Shown: in pieces, positions 1 to 12,281 of the stretch
Numbering within the stretch: the stretch's first letter is position 1
Layout of the letters: every line of letters begins with the position of its first letter
DNA from: Ahaetulla prasina
Taxonomy: Eukaryota; Chordata; Lepidosauria; Squamata; Colubridae
DNA: 64,000 nt
Direction: 5' to 3'
Assembly (NCBI RefSeq): GCF_028640845.1
Contig: NC_080540.1
Coordinates: forward strand, 279,511,524-279,575,523
Made by a program: the position numbers and the translations under genes
The notes under the pieces: generated by a model
What the model saw: only the letters and a program-made list of their open reading frames with translations
Databases searched by the model: none
Told to the model about the DNA's origin: nothing

Positions 1-79
1 TCTAGCCAGCTTTGCTGGCTGAGGAATTCTGTGAGTTGAAATTCACAAGTCTTAAAGTTGCCAAGTTTGGACACCCCTA
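1..79. mobile_element. hAT-type MITE, right half (cut by window edge)
   Basis: The segment carries the inner block ACAAGTCTTAAAGTTGCCAAG and ends in ACACCCCTA. It matches the right half of the intact elements at 23367-23487 and 23650-23753. The left end lies outside the window, so no target duplication can be checked. Confidence 0.65.
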
Positions 80-784
80 ATCTAAGGTGAGAATTTGGCT
101 AAGGTACAAGCAACTAAGTGGCCAGAAAATTTATGAAGCAATCAGTCTGTTAAAAATTTGGCCACAGGCTGGGCATTGAGACTTGTAACTCCAGATTTCC
201 TATAGAACATTAGTTTACTATAGCTGGGTATAGGAATATAAATGCAACCCTAACAAGATTAAGAGAATCAAAATCCTGACACATTTCAAAATATTAGTAA
301 TAATGATGGTCTGCCTAAATATGGTGATTATTATCATTATTTATTAGATTTAATATAGCTACTAGAATTCAAAATTCTAGTGAATTTTGAATTCCGATAA
401 ATGCAGCTACTATAGCAGCAACAGTAATTTATCTAATTCCACTTAACAGGGAAAAATATGTATTTATTGCTTCATCCTGTATGCAGCTCTAGTCCAAAGA
501 TTCTGGATTATGAATTAAATTTCAGCATATACTTTAGGGGGGTTGTATGTGAATGTACTAAACCAATAATAAAATGTATTTATGCTTCAGATTTCTAAAC
601 TGCTCATCTCCCTCAAAGAAGTGTTCCGGGTGATGTTCAATATAATATAATCAATAAATAAACAACATATAAAATTAACCTTAAAATTAAGTTAGGATTT
701 TAAAAAATTTAAATTATAGAATAATGAGATTATAAACTCCAAAAGAATTAAAAAAAACAATTTGGCCATTTACATTGGTTATTA
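80..784. other. Unique AT-rich DNA, no gene seen
   Basis: No coding frame, RNA gene or recognisable repeat is seen. The one notable structure is the hairpin at 365-394. Confidence 0.6.
365..394. repeat. Perfect 13-bp hairpin
   Basis: GAATTCAAAATTC is followed by the loop TAGT and then by its exact reverse complement GAATTTTGAATTC. No flanking element termini are visible, so its origin is unknown. Confidence 0.8.
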
Positions 785-939
785 TAGCTAGGCAGGAGGC
801 ACTCTCACCATGGTCGATGGTATCAAAAGTTGCTGAGAGGTCAAGGAGAGCAAGGATGGATATATCACCTCCATGCAATTCCTGCCACAAACCATCCATG
901 AGTGCTACCATATTTGGGCCTGAAACCTGACTGAAAATG

Positions 940-1532
940 ATCTGGATTCGTGATGGGAACCTATGGCACGTGTGCCACAGGTTGCACATGGAGCCATATC
1001 AGTGGGCACGTGAGCTTAGCTCAGGCGCACATGTGCGCACCATCCAGCTGATTTTCGGGCCCTCTGGGCTCACCAGAAGTAGGGAAACAGGCTCCAGAGG
1101 GCCTGGGGAGGAGCTTATCTTTTTGCTCTCCCCAGGGTGAAAACGGCCCCCCCCCGGAGGCCGGAAATGGCCCATTTACCAACTTCTGGTGGGACCAGAA
1201 GGCCCATTTTTTTGCTCTCCTCAGGCTCCAGAGCCTCTCTAGGAGCCTGGGGAGGGCAAAAACGGCCTCCCCCCCGGAAGCCCTTTTCACCCTCCTCAGG
1301 CTCCTAGAGAGGCTCTGGAATCTGGGGAGAGCAAAAAACGGGCCTACCAAGCCCACCATACCATTGTGTGCCAAAAGCTGGGAGCCGGGGGGGGTCACAT
1401 GCACATGCATGGGGGGGCACATATAATTATGGGTGTGGGCATGCATGGGTACGACACACACACACACACACACCGTGCTCCCCCTGCTTTTGGCAAGCAA
1501 TGGCAAAAAGGTTAGTCATCACTGATCTAGAT
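940..1532. mobile_element. Non-autonomous hAT-type element (577 bp) with 8-bp target duplication
   Basis: The element proper is 948-1524. It starts TCGTGATGGGAACCTATGGC and ends GGTTAGTCATCACTG, which are near-inverted termini of the CAGTGATGGCGAACC type. The flanks are ATCTGGAT (940-947) and ATCTAGAT (1525-1532), matching at 7 of 8 positions. The interior is GC-rich and repetitive, with several CTCCCCAGG/CCTGGGGAG inverted blocks and a CA microsatellite. There is no transposase frame, so it depends on an autonomous hAT. It interrupts the CR1/L3 fragment. Confidence 0.85.
1454..1474. repeat. (CA)n microsatellite inside the hAT element
   Basis: About ten uninterrupted CA units lie in the right part of the 948-1524 element. 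Confidence 0.9.
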
Positions 1533-1948
1533 AATCTGTTTCCCCCAGGAGCCTCTGGAGTTGCAACGCCAACACTTTCCTGACCTTGCGTAAAAAGAGA
1601 ATGGGGGAGACTGGACAAAAATTGTGCAACAAGATCCAGCAATGGTTTCTTATGTAGAGGAGTGCCTCTTTAAAAGGAGCCAGAAACACTCCCTTTTGAC
1701 AAGGATGAATTCACCAATGCATAAACCCACCCACATGATACCTCTCAGGTGGCTTTAACCAGTCAGGAGAGGCATGGCTCTAATATGCAGGTGACAGCAT
1801 TTGAATTCCGCAGGACCCTGTCCACTTTCTCAGGTCTAACAGAATCAAACCGTTCCCAGATAATTTACTAAGTCTATTCCCTAGCCATCTCCACAGGTTT
1901 TGCACCATGTTTGGAATCCAACTGCAAACAAATCCAAGCTATTTTATC

Positions 1949-2236
1949 CTCTAAATCAGTGATGGCTTACCTTTCCCAGACCAAGTGCCCAAGGCACGCA
2001 TGTGCGAACTAGAATGCGCGTGCACAAACCCCCAAAATGCAATGTGCACATGACCCCTGCACATGTGCCCTGCCCCCCATGCATGCACAGTAGACCTGAA
2101 GACCAGCTGGCCAATGGGAGGCATGTGCACATGCGCAACAGAGCTGAACTGGGGTGACAGCTCGCATGCCATCAGAGAGGGTGCTACGTGCCACTTCTGG
2201 CACGCATGCTGTAGGTTCACCATCATGGTTCTGAAT
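1949..2236. mobile_element. Non-autonomous hAT-type element (272 bp)
   Basis: The element proper is 1957-2228, with termini CAGTGATGGCTTACC and GGTTCACCATCATGG. It is the same family as 948-1524 and 50670-51021. The flanks CTCTAAAT and TTCTGAAT match at 6 of 8 positions, so the insertion is old. There is no coding capacity. Confidence 0.75.
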
Positions 2237-2283
2237 GCTTCAAAAATTCCTCTGGGTGGCTCTAGAGATGAAACTCTGGATCA

Positions 2284-2549
2284 CTCTTCCCAAAGAGCGT
2301 CCAGGTATTTATAGTATTCCCTTTCCACAGTTCCACATTGTATACATTTTTGTTTTTCCTTAGTTGTATTACAAACTCCTATTCTTTTTTTATGTAGTGC
2401 AATTTCAGAACTATCAGCATCTCTCTCAAGTTCAAATCTTATCACATCCATGTTATTAAAATAAGACTCTATAAATATCAACCTGCTTTGTAGATTTTTT
2501 AATAAGATTTGACACTTAGTGAATTTTTGAGTTTCAACCTGCATAGATT
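2284..2549 (-). CDS. Unrecognised open stretch, possible exon
   Basis: The minus strand is open for about 88 codons, from an acceptor-like CTATGCAG at about 2538-2550 (preceded by a pyrimidine-containing stretch) to a TGA near 2281. The peptide is lysine- and glutamate-rich, includes a CIQCG pair of cysteines, and ends DALWEE. I do not recognise it. It lies 9 kb downstream of the CpG island on the same strand as that island's minus-facing donor-like site, so a terminal exon is conceivable. Against this, I see no good donor and no clear poly(A) signal nearby, and open stretches of this size also occur by chance in AT-rich DNA. Confidence 0.2.
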
Positions 2550-4907
2550 CTGCATAGAACACGTTTTGAAAGGAGTTACAGTAACAGAGTCCATATTTGG
2601 CAAACAAACAATTGCACATTTCATCTTAGTATCTCTATCAGATAGCGGTAGCAAAGAATTGAACAACTTGAACAACTATGTAAGCAGCAGTGACCAAAGA
2701 GATTAATACATTGTATTAAAATAAAGAGGATGCATTCAAACAACAGATATGTGGAGGAGACTCATTTGAAAAACTGTTAACTCAAATTCTTTAAACTCAC
2801 AAACTATTAAAATATAGGATGAGGGAAACAGAAATAACGTTAGATCACAGATAAAACATGCTTAATCTATAAATTCTATGTCTCAGATACTTATTACAAG
2901 TCTATGAAAACATTCCTGGAAACTCTAATTATGACTTTTTTTTCAAAGTAAGCACAAACAAACTGAATCTGAATCTTAAAAATGTTTACATTCCTTTTCT
3001 CAGAATCAGCATTTACACCCATTCCTTATGACTCAAAATCTGATATACGATTCAATTTGCAACATAAACTTCAACAGATCCCCAACTAAAGGAACAGATT
3101 ATCCATTTTCATACATTAACCTCAAGTGCTCAAATATGAGAATATTAATGAGAAAGCAGTGTAGTTCTATTATGTAAGAATAGACAATACACAATTTTAT
3201 CTAAGAAACCATTGGAAGAGGGGAAAAAATAAAGAGATGGAAGACATAATTTTGATACCAATAATTGTCTTGCTTTTTCTCTGATGTTTACTATAAACTA
3301 AATATTGTAGCTAGGTTAGAAAACTATTATGTTAACTAATTTACTTGAGAATTAATTTGAAATAAACCTTCATTTAACTTCAAGTTAGTTTGGCAACTAT
3401 AATGGGTATAATACCCACACTGTACAAGTAAATCATAGAATTTTGCTTTTCTTTTTGCAAGTTCCTTGTATCTCCACAAAAACAGATCTCAAGCAACAAC
3501 GTAACTCCCCAAGCGGAACCACTCATTTTACTGACAACTCTATTCTTCAGGAAAAGATAATAACTTTATTAAACTTAGATGGTACCCAGAAAGAATTCTA
3601 AAGCTAAAGGTCAACAAAATTGGTCTGTTCTTAAATTGTATGAATCTTGCTTTAAAAAACTGAAAATAGCACTTATTGCTAAAAGAACAAAAATCCTGCA
3701 GAATTAAATCAATTGCTTTGAATTGTAATTGTATTCCTGCAATATAATAGCAGCAGCAATGAGTCCAACATTTAAAATCACAGAACAGCTTTATAATCCA
3801 AGGTGAAATGTGCAGTCACATACAGCAGAAATAATTAAAGATATGCAGTTATGCAGGCAAATTCCATGCTGAAGACACCTTCCTATCCATATTTGAGAGG
3901 TATCCCAACTATTACCTGCTGAGTTTTTAAAATTGTGTATAAATAGGAATATGGAGAATAGGAGAAAACTCAAGCACAATACTTTTGGACCTCAGTATCT
4001 CGAAACATGATTATTTTGTATTACACAAAAATCAAACAGAAGTTTAAAATTATCTATACATAATTCACAAAAACTAATTTTTAGTAATACAATATCATCA
4101 TATAAACTAAAATCTGATCTTAACAGAATACAACAATTAAGAGAGGAAATAAATTAGAGAATTAGGAGAAATAAAAAATTAAGGACTTATTGAAACTTTT
4201 TTTCCCAAAAATTTATTTGCAGGTACAAGTTGCTGCCTAACCTCCACACTGAGTTATGAGAACAAGTGATCACACAATGCACACACAAATACTTCCTTAG
4301 AAATATTTCAACTTTCTTCAGACTGCCAATATTAGCATTCTTGGCAGATGCACGTCATAGCAAACAGAAACATAGTAATCTTATCTGCTACCTAGCCATG
4401 TATTACTCTACAGGTTCCATATTGATGGATCAAAGTACAAAAATTGTAATTATACACAGCATTTTTAACTGATAGTCCTTGGAAAGTTATTTTTCCACTT
4501 TTTGTTTTAGGTATCATATTAACGTTATATTCTTCTACCCTTTTAAAATTTGTTTTGGTGAACAGGAAAGTCATAACATAATGTTCCCTTATATTATGGC
4601 TATCTCAGCGTAAACCTATTTTTTTCAAATGTGTATTATGCACTCAAGGTATTGAGTTGAGGATGCAACATTATCTAGTTCTATTATGCCTTCAAAGTAT
4701 GGTCAAAACCAGGTAAAGGAGCCTATGTTCTACATGTCACTGCTCATAATATTCAGAATCATCTCTGCACAACATACAATGGTGGGTGCTGATTCATTGG
4801 CTTCCTAACTTAATACTAGCTAAGAAAGAAAGAGGAAAAAGGAAACAGGCTGCTGGCAGATGAAACTTCTTGAAGTTTCAAGTTTTATTCACTCTCCTGC
4901 ATCAAGG
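2550..4907. other. Unique AT-rich DNA, nothing recognised
   Basis: No frame longer than about 70 codons, no repeat termini and no RNA gene are seen. Intron or intergenic DNA is likely. Confidence 0.6.
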
Positions 4908-4909
4908 TG

Positions 4910-4940
<31 letters not shown>

Positions 4941-4961
4941 GGGAGAGGGAGAGAGAGAGAT
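4908..4961. repeat. (GA)n microsatellite
   Basis: GA units are interrupted by single extra Gs over about 54 bp. Confidence 0.95.
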
Positions 4962-5364
4962 CTGTGCCTTTATTTGGTAGCATAAGGACCTGATCTTTTT
5001 TAAATTGCATACTGGCAAATCACTGCTAATTATACTGTAAAGAAAATTCAGAGACAACTGCTATTGACTTGATATGACTATATTTACAAGTTACTTATGT
5101 GTAACTCATACTGTAGTTCTCCACTCCATGCCTGTTCCTCGTTCAACATTATTCAGGAAAATCAGGAAAGATTAGTTTTTTATGTTTTCTATGTTTGTTG
5201 TTTATGAGACAAGACTTTGTCACCAGAATCTGCAAATGCCAGCTTCTTAACTGTAATGGATACTAATTCTACCTGTTTAAAATTGAATATATTTTTGAAT
5301 ACATTTTTAAAAAGCAGGCAAAGCAGTTAACAACAAGACCTGGCAATGGCTAAGAGTAGGAAAT

Positions 5365-5470
5365 TGAATTTATTTATTTATTTATTTATTTTATCACATT
5401 TATATACCGCCCTATCTCCCAGGGGACTCAGGGCGGTTCACAGGCAAGTAAAAAGCACATATAAATACAG
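5365..5470 (-). mobile_element. L2-like LINE 3' end
   Basis: The (TTTA)n tail is followed by ATACCGCCCTATCTCC and ACTCAGGGCGG. This is the reverse complement of the short GCCGCCCTGAGTC...GGGCGG hairpin with an (AAAT)n tail that recurs at 18771, 46380 and 48900. Assignment to the L2/CR1 side of non-LTR elements is by memory of squamate repeats, not by a search. Confidence 0.6.
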
Positions 5471-5552
5471 ACTAAAATAACAGTTAAAAAACTTATTCTA
5501 CATGGCCGAATTATTAAAAGCAATATAAATAATAAAACCCATTTAAAACCAG

Positions 5553-6390
5553 TAATTGAAGAGACAGAGAAGCTAATTCTGGCTGCACAGGACCAAGCTT
5601 TTTTAAAAAAAACAACAACCCTGCAACAAAGGCAGAATTGAGAATACAAAAGACAACAAATACTGTCTGTGCAAAGAAGCTGAAGAAACAGTGCACCACC
5701 TATGGTAGTTAACTACAGCAAGATTATCAGACAGACTGAGTACAAACAACAACGTGACAAAGTAGCAACAATAGTACATTGGAAGATCTGCAAGCAAAAA
5801 CTGATGGGACCACAAGAGAGACAAATAGAGAATGAAGCAGCTAAAGTGTACCAGGATTTTAAAATCCAAACAGAAAGCACTTCCCAAATAATACTCTAGA
5901 GACTTACAACTGTCCTGCAAAACACCTGCAAACAGTAGTAGAACAACTGGGGCAAAAAGAAAAAAAAGCAAAGATAGTATCGATAGTACTTGGGCACAAC
6001 CCCAAAACATTCTAAGCACCACTTGAACACCATCAGCATTGATAAAATCAACATTAATTAACTATAAAGGCAGCTTTACTTGCAACCATTTACATCCTGT
6101 GATGATACCTTTAACACTCCATATCTGCCTAACTCAGGTCCTTGGAAAGGACTCAACAGGTGAATAAAAATGCCAAATCCAGTCCAAACATATGACTGAC
6201 TCAACAATGATCAATATTAATAGTGATAGTGGATGTTGCAATAGCTGGATACAGCAGTATAGAAGAGAAACAACTAAAACAATCACAAAATACAAAGACC
6301 TGCAAATAAAAGAAGAACTGTGGCAAAAGAAAGCAAAGATAGCACCAAGAGCAACAGACACCTTGGGTGCAATCAAAGAACATCTATAGG
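5553..6390 (+). mobile_element. R4-like non-LTR element, C-terminal remnant
   Basis: Plus-strand frames contain LILAAQDQA (about 5570-5600), then CLCKEAEETVHHLW (a C-x-C...H-H zinc-knuckle-like motif, about 5665-5710), then EYKQQRDKVATIVHWKIC (5738-5795), then KYKDLQIKEELWQKK (about 6290-6335) and a final GAIKEHL. This order is what I expect at the C-terminus of R4/Dong-type non-LTR elements known from lizards. Stops and frameshifts separate the blocks, and the LWQKK-like end occurs twice (about 5950 and 6320), so the copy is dead and partly duplicated. The clade call is tentative. Confidence 0.55.
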
Positions 6391-7140
6391 TTTATAAGTA
6401 GATAAAAATGGCAAATGCAATCTGTACACCTGGCTGATTGTGAAACCAACCATAGTAAAGCCCACAGAGGATAATTATTTAATAATACTTCAGAGTTAAC
6501 TTGTACTGTTGAGTTCTAAAACTCTAGAACTAAAAAGTTCTAAAATTTATCCAGAGCTAAGTATATATAAGAATACATCTTTAACTTTCATTTAGTATGC
6601 AGAATGCAAGTGTTTCCTAAAAAAACTTATTAGAAAAATCTGTATTATATTCATAGTAAGACCATTCAAAAGCTAGCTTTCTTTTCAAATTGACAAATAA
6701 CTTCAAATCAAATCTTTTTATTGTTCAATGTATTACATTTAGCAATAATTACAAACAGAAATTTACTGATACTACAAGTTAATAAAAGATAAGCCACAAG
6801 TCAGTTTAGGCTTTTAAACTTGCAATCTTGATACAAACCAATGTAGAACAGTACACAAAAGAGAAAAAAAATGGAATAAATCTCACCTGCACATTAATTA
6901 CTGTTGAATTCTGCCTGGTATTATATTACAGTGACTATTATGCTAGAATCTGGTTGAACAAAATGTGGTATATATAAAATTAATCAAGACCATTCATTAT
7001 AACAAAATATAGTATAAAACATTTGCCAATGATTCACCTATTATATCATCACAATGAAACAATCTTCTCAGATAAGGAGTACTGTATTTTTAAAGCAGAT
7101 CTCAAGAATTTGCTAAGAATGAAGAATTACAATATCCTGG
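6391..7140. other. Unique AT-rich DNA, nothing recognised
   Basis: No gene or repeat is supported. Confidence 0.55.
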
Positions 7141-7372
7141 CATAATAGCAATAGCACTTAGACTTATATATCACTCCTTAGTCTTTTAGAGCACTCTGAA
7201 CAGTTTACAATGTCAGTACATTGCCCTCAACAATCTGGGTTTTCATTTTACCGACTTTGGAAGGATGGAAGGCTGAATCAATTAAAAACGGGTCATGATT
7301 GAACTCCACCAGGCTATGGGCAGAGTTAGCCTGCAATACTGCATTCTGACCACCAAGCTACCATGGCATTTA
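7141..7372 (-). mobile_element. Old tRNA-derived SINE with MIR/L2-like tail
   Basis: Read on the minus strand it follows the order of the better copy at 63541-63783: TRNA-like head with GCAGTATTGCAGGCTAAC, then CCTTCCATCCTTCC, then AGATTGTTGAGGGCAAT, then a TAAGTGCTATTGCTATT end. Many substitutions show it is old. Confidence 0.65.
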
Positions 7373-9254
7373 TAAGCACATAAGTATATAAAGATAATCA
7401 AAGTCCTAACTAAATTGAGAATGTTCTATCAATTTCCTAACTCAGCATATGCAAGCATTTTGCTATGTTCAATCTGGGATTTTATATTCAAGGTTCTTTG
7501 AACAGAGCTCCACCCTGCTCAGCATTCAAAGTTAGAATGCTCCAGGAGAGAAGCCATAATGTATCTTTAATTTCCCATCCTTGTAGGTAAAAAAATAGCT
7601 TTAAACAAATAAAGTACAGATTATCTGAGCAAGTTTTGCAAATATTTTCACCGAATGAGCTCATATGCAAATTGATGTACATTCTTAATTATAATTCATA
7701 TAAGAGTTGGCCTCAATTACTTTTAACCTGGCTGAGACTTATTTGGCTCCTCTAGTACTGTATAAGAAATACTGAGTGAGTGTTATATTACTTGGGTTGT
7801 TCTGAGAATATAGTGTATTATGTCCTAGCCTAAAGAACTATCCCCAAGTATTTGACACATGTCACCAACATTCAAAATTAACTTCTTTAGTTTCCTACAA
7901 AATATATATTTGGCAAAACTTAATGTTCAGCAAATGATTTTTTGCAAAAGAAGCTCAAAGACCTCAGCTGATTGTTTTTAAAAGATACATTTAAAAGATT
8001 TAAAATAAAAACTTGAAAGCAGGTATAAAGTATAAGAGACAATCAAGCAAAAATAACATTTTCAATTCTATTTACATCTTTAAAAGCACACACAACTGCA
8101 AATCTGATACATGTAAATATAATAAAGAAAATATGTTATTAAATAATTCTTCTTAAACTTTAGTTACAAAAGTTTAGTAAAGCCAAACAAAATTTAATCA
8201 TTACCATTGTTTTAACAAAAGTCTTCAGTATAGTTTAACAAATTACTGCAGGACCAAATACAGCTTGCCACTACTACTGAATTTGTGTTTGTATGTTTAT
8301 AGACACATAGATACAAAATGTCCTACAAACAGAGCATCCCAGTCCTGCTTGGAATACATGGAAGCAAATTACAGCGTTACAAATCAGATTTGTTTTCATA
8401 AGACAATGAATTTATGTAGTCAAAAGCAAAAACAATTTTAAATATGCATGAATTTTTATCAGACATAAGGCATTCCTCACAAAGACATAGTTTAGAGTTC
8501 CTTTCTTCCTACACTGAATATTGTTCATTTTTATTAATTTTGTTGATCTTATACAAACATTAAGACATATTATAAAATGATAATACATTGACGCTTCTTA
8601 TAATAAAATATGACTTTTTTCACCATCACTGCAAAATTTGTAAATAATTTTCTTGCATTCTCAGTAAATTGACACTCTCTACAAAAGCTACTTTTGTCAT
8701 ATTTAAAGAGCATACAACTTGTGCATATATATATACACACACACATACCCAAAATAAACAAATGCAAAAGTTTGTAGTCATAATGCCACCTTCTGTAGAT
8801 CCATCGAATGAATGCCTAGAATAATTTTTGAGCAGTTTCTTAAATTGAAAAAATGGCTCTGTTCAATAGACATGTAAAATAGTTACACTTGAGACAATCT
8901 CAAAAACTTAATTTTTAAATACATTCGTTTCTGAAATTATTTCAAATGTTTACAAAATAAACAAACTCTCTCAGATATAATAATCTACTTAAATTCCTGT
9001 CAAGAATCCAATCTTTAGCTATCTCACTATCATTTATTTTAATGGAAGACAATATTTTCATTTAAAATTACTATAATTGTAATTATGAAATTGTAATAAA
9101 TATTTATTATATATAAATACACCATTCACCAATTTTTAAAATATTATTTAAGAACTCAAATAATTGAAATTGTGCATTACTTTATAAATAGAAATTATGG
9201 GAAAATTGCCTTAACTATGGCATTCTAATCAAATACTAGACTGTATATGTTTTT
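7373..9254. other. Unique AT-rich DNA with one small microsatellite
   Basis: Only a (TA)n(CA)n tract at 8727-8750 stands out. No gene is supported. Confidence 0.55.
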
Positions 9255-9475
9255 ATAGGAATGGCTACTTTATATTATAGAAAAAGAAAAAGTTGTAGTT
9301 TGATGTTAATGCTTTTTTTTACTGCAATAGAGGGAGTCAAAAGTCAATCTTTTTTTCTTTTTCCCAGTTTCCCCTCACTTTTCTCTCCCCTTCTCTCCCC
9401 CCCCCCACTCCCCTTCTTCCTATTTACTTTTGTATTTTGTATCTTATCTTACAACCTAATAAAAATGGTTATACA
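9255..9475 (+). mobile_element. L1 3' UTR fragment
   Basis: It shares AAAAAGTTGTAGTTTGATGT, a pyrimidine-rich block and CCTAATAAAAATGG with the better L1 3' end at 29695-30160. It holds no coding sequence; only the polypyrimidine and polyadenylation part remains. Confidence 0.7.
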
Positions 9476-11149
9476 TAGAAAAGCACATTCTATTTTATAT
9501 TTTAAGAAATTTTCTGGCAATTTTCTCTAAGCTGTTTGAGAGCAATGGTACCATAGTTTCTTACTATATACATTGAAATATGTCAATGTATTATCAAAAT
9601 AATGGTTCAGGCATCTTAGAAACATTTCAAATTGAATGTACTGATTTCTTTTTAATACAGAGTATATCATAAGGATATTATCAAATACATGAAACATTTA
9701 AATGAAGTACAAAGGCACAGTGAAAAACCCATATACACCTATAAGAAAACTGATTCAAGAGCAAATTTTACATTAAAATAATTTATTGAAGACACAAGAT
9801 GAGAATAAACTTCATTTCAATTTAAGCAAAATTCCACATATTTAATATAAACAACAGAGGAATCATCATATGTTACTTTCTGATTATGAATAATACTGTA
9901 TTTGATTATTCAGTCCCTCGTTTTCTGTAAATTAGACCTATTTCAGCTCTTAAAATAAACAGTTAAACACAGAGAGACAGATTCAACCTCCCACACACAG
10001 GAGCATTTTAAAGCAACTTGTAGCTCATGCTTGAAATAATAAAGTTCAAAAATAAAAAGCTACTTTTTCAGACTGAAAATGGTTTCTCTCCCATGCATAT
10101 AGGCCTGAGGCCCTATTGCAAACAGTGTTTAACAGGCCCAGGCAGCACAAAGACAGGAATGGCAGATTACAGGGAGGGAGGGAGGGAGAGAGGCCGGGTT
10201 TGGGGCTCAGCAGGATCTTCAGGCTTTTTAAAATTCAAACTGCTGCCTGACCAATACAAATCACGGACACACTGCTGACTACTACATGGATTTACAGCAT
10301 TAAAAACACGCCTCCTATGTGACAGCTATATTAACTTCATCCTTTTAAACATGTATCAGGCCATAAAAGCACAATTGTACTTTCTTAACAAAAGTTACTT
10401 TATTGAGAAATATTAAACATAAGACTAATTTCCAAAAAAATTAGAACATCTACAACTTAATAAGAACTGAGCACAATTAAATGTCACTTTGTCTTAACAA
10501 CCCTAAGATTTAAATTGGTTTTAAAAACAGCTATCAGACCAGCTGAATAACACAATTCCTCATACCTCTATATCAGAGAAATATACACTGGAAAAAAATT
10601 ACAGGCATCTATCTGGTTTCTAAAATATCCTAATGTTTTTACTAAAGTCATTCTTCATTTGTATTATAAGATTATTAACTTTCAGATATCTGATTCAAAG
10701 TTACACAAACTAGATACATTTAAAAGTAAGAATATTTTTTCAACTCAATAATAATCAGGCTATTCAGAGGTATGCATCAATATCTTCAATAAAACATGTT
10801 CCCATATAAACATATGTATAACATGATTTCACAGTGGTCTGACCTTTAAAACGTCAAGTAGCTACACAGATAACCCTTTTTCAAATAGGATACCTGTTCT
10901 TACAAATAACTCTTTCCTCTTAAGGACCAAAATAGCTGTTCACTGTGTATCTATAAAGTATGACATAAACGATACTAGGCAACCCAGGGATTCCCAGTGA
11001 AGTGGATATGTCTGTTCTGCAAATTATTCAGTAGGAACTAGTTTTACTTTTCAAGAAAATCTATGCATTTGAGGGGATGTACCCAATATTAACCATACCC
11101 ACCCAACTACAAATTTGAAACTAAGACAAATAAAAGATGCAACTGTTGC
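9476..11149. other. Unique AT-rich DNA upstream of the CpG island
   Basis: No exon or repeat is recognised. A G-quadruplex motif lies at 10172-10186. Confidence 0.55.
10172..10186 (+). promoter_or_regulatory. G-quadruplex-capable motif
   Basis: There are four consecutive GGG runs separated by single A bases, which is an intramolecular quadruplex pattern. Its context is otherwise AT-rich. Any function is inference. Confidence 0.5.
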
Positions 11150-11681
11150 AAACGGAAAACAAACGAGCGACCGTCTCTCCCCTATTCTGACTAGGACCTT
11201 TACGTTCGTCTCTTTCCTTTCCGCACTCTCCCCCCCTCCCCCCCCCGCCCCCCGAAGTTGTAAATATGGCACAGGTTCGGTGCCCAGTCGCTGTTTAACT
11301 GTATTGTTTCCTCCTCCCACTTTTGCTCTCGGGCGCCGAGGCCTGTCACAGTGAAACCACTTCGCCTCTCTCATCCCCGAGCTGGAGTGAAAGCGCTGGC
11401 CGCTGGGCCTGCGCCCTCCTCCGGGCCTAGGCATCTCCAGCAGCTCGGCAGAAACCACTCTCATCCGCCAAACCCCAAGAGGAGGAGGCGGAGAGAAACG
11501 TGAAACACCCCTGGCTGCCACTCATTATTCACCCCCCCCCTCTTTTCTCCCACACCGGCCGAAAAGGCTAATCCCCGCTCTGCTTCCAGACTGGGCCGCC
11601 TCGCCTGAAAGAAGGCCCAACTCGCTGCTTATCTTGAAGCGAATAGAAGAAACCCGGAGACGGAAAAGCGCGAGCGGGGTT

Positions 11682-11690
11682 TTTTACCTG
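11682..11690 (-). promoter_or_regulatory. Candidate first-exon splice donor, minus strand
   Basis: The minus strand reads CAG|GTAAAAA with the last exon base at 11688. Its position inside the island, about 350-700 bp from the likely start region, suits a 5' UTR exon of a leftward gene. Confidence 0.35.
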
Positions 11691-12237
11691 AGCTAAGCGT
11701 CGTCTGAATCCAACCGAAAACCAAGCGGCGGTGGGGGGGGGAGGAAGGGAAAAAAAATCCGCCCCCCTCCCTCCTCAGAGGATCCGCCACTGGGCCGCCG
11801 CGGAGCGGGAGGAGGAGGAGGGGAGATAATATAACAACAATAATCCGGGCCGGGAGGGGGGCTGGCTCCTCTTCCGTCTCCTCCTCAGTGCAGCGAACAT
11901 GTAGAGCCGAGGAGGGGAGGAGAGCGGCCGAAGCGAATCCCTGAAGTCGCCGCCGCCACCGTCTTTTTCTTCTTCTTCTTCCTCCTCCTCTTTTTATTTT
12001 TCTTCTTCCTTCTCCTCCTTGCCGTCGTCCTCCCAGCGAGCTTGATTCACCCCAACATCCACACAGGCCGGGCCGAACCGGATTCGATAAACACCTCACG
12101 CACCCACCGAGCGACCAACCCCGGGAGGGGAGGGAGGAAAGGAGCGAGCGGAGGGGAGGGGGATCTCCTCGACCGCGGCTTGTTCCTTCTCTTCTTCCGC
12201 CGCCGTCACCGCCTCCGCCTCTCCTTCTGTGGACGCG

Positions 12238-12252
12238 GTCGGGGCGGGGCAG
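12238..12252 (+). promoter_or_regulatory. GC box (Sp/KLF-type)
   Basis: GGGGCGGGGC matches the Sp1 consensus. Confidence 0.6.
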
Positions 12253-12271
12253 GGAGGGGATCGCTTGGGTT

Positions 12272-12281
12272 ACGGTGAGTC
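12272..12281 (+). promoter_or_regulatory. Candidate first-exon splice donor, plus strand
   Basis: ACG|GTGAGT, with the last exon base at 12274, has a full GTGAGT intron start. It would serve a rightward gene. No following exon was recognised. Confidence 0.35.

Larger units (their letters stand above)
790..1948 (-). mobile_element. CR1/L3-type LINE reverse transcriptase fragment, split by a hAT element
   Basis: Read on the minus strand, 1533-1590 encodes SGKVLALQLQRLLGETDYL-like sequence and 790-947 encodes a block containing LALLDLSATFDTIDHG. These are adjacent RT segments of CR1/L3-type LINEs (family consensus ...LLDLSAAFDTIDHG). The two blocks join in frame order once the hAT element at 948-1524 and one copy of its target duplication are removed. 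Minus-strand sequence from 1600 to about 1940 still resembles the upstream RT linker, with phrases such as LVNSSLSKG, but it contains stops. The fragment is a decayed pseudogene with no function expected. The upstream limit is uncertain because a second hAT element begins at 1957. Confidence 0.75.

Noticed and set aside
4908..4961. GA tract as a promoter element
   Set aside because: It is a simple microsatellite with no nearby transcription start or exon.
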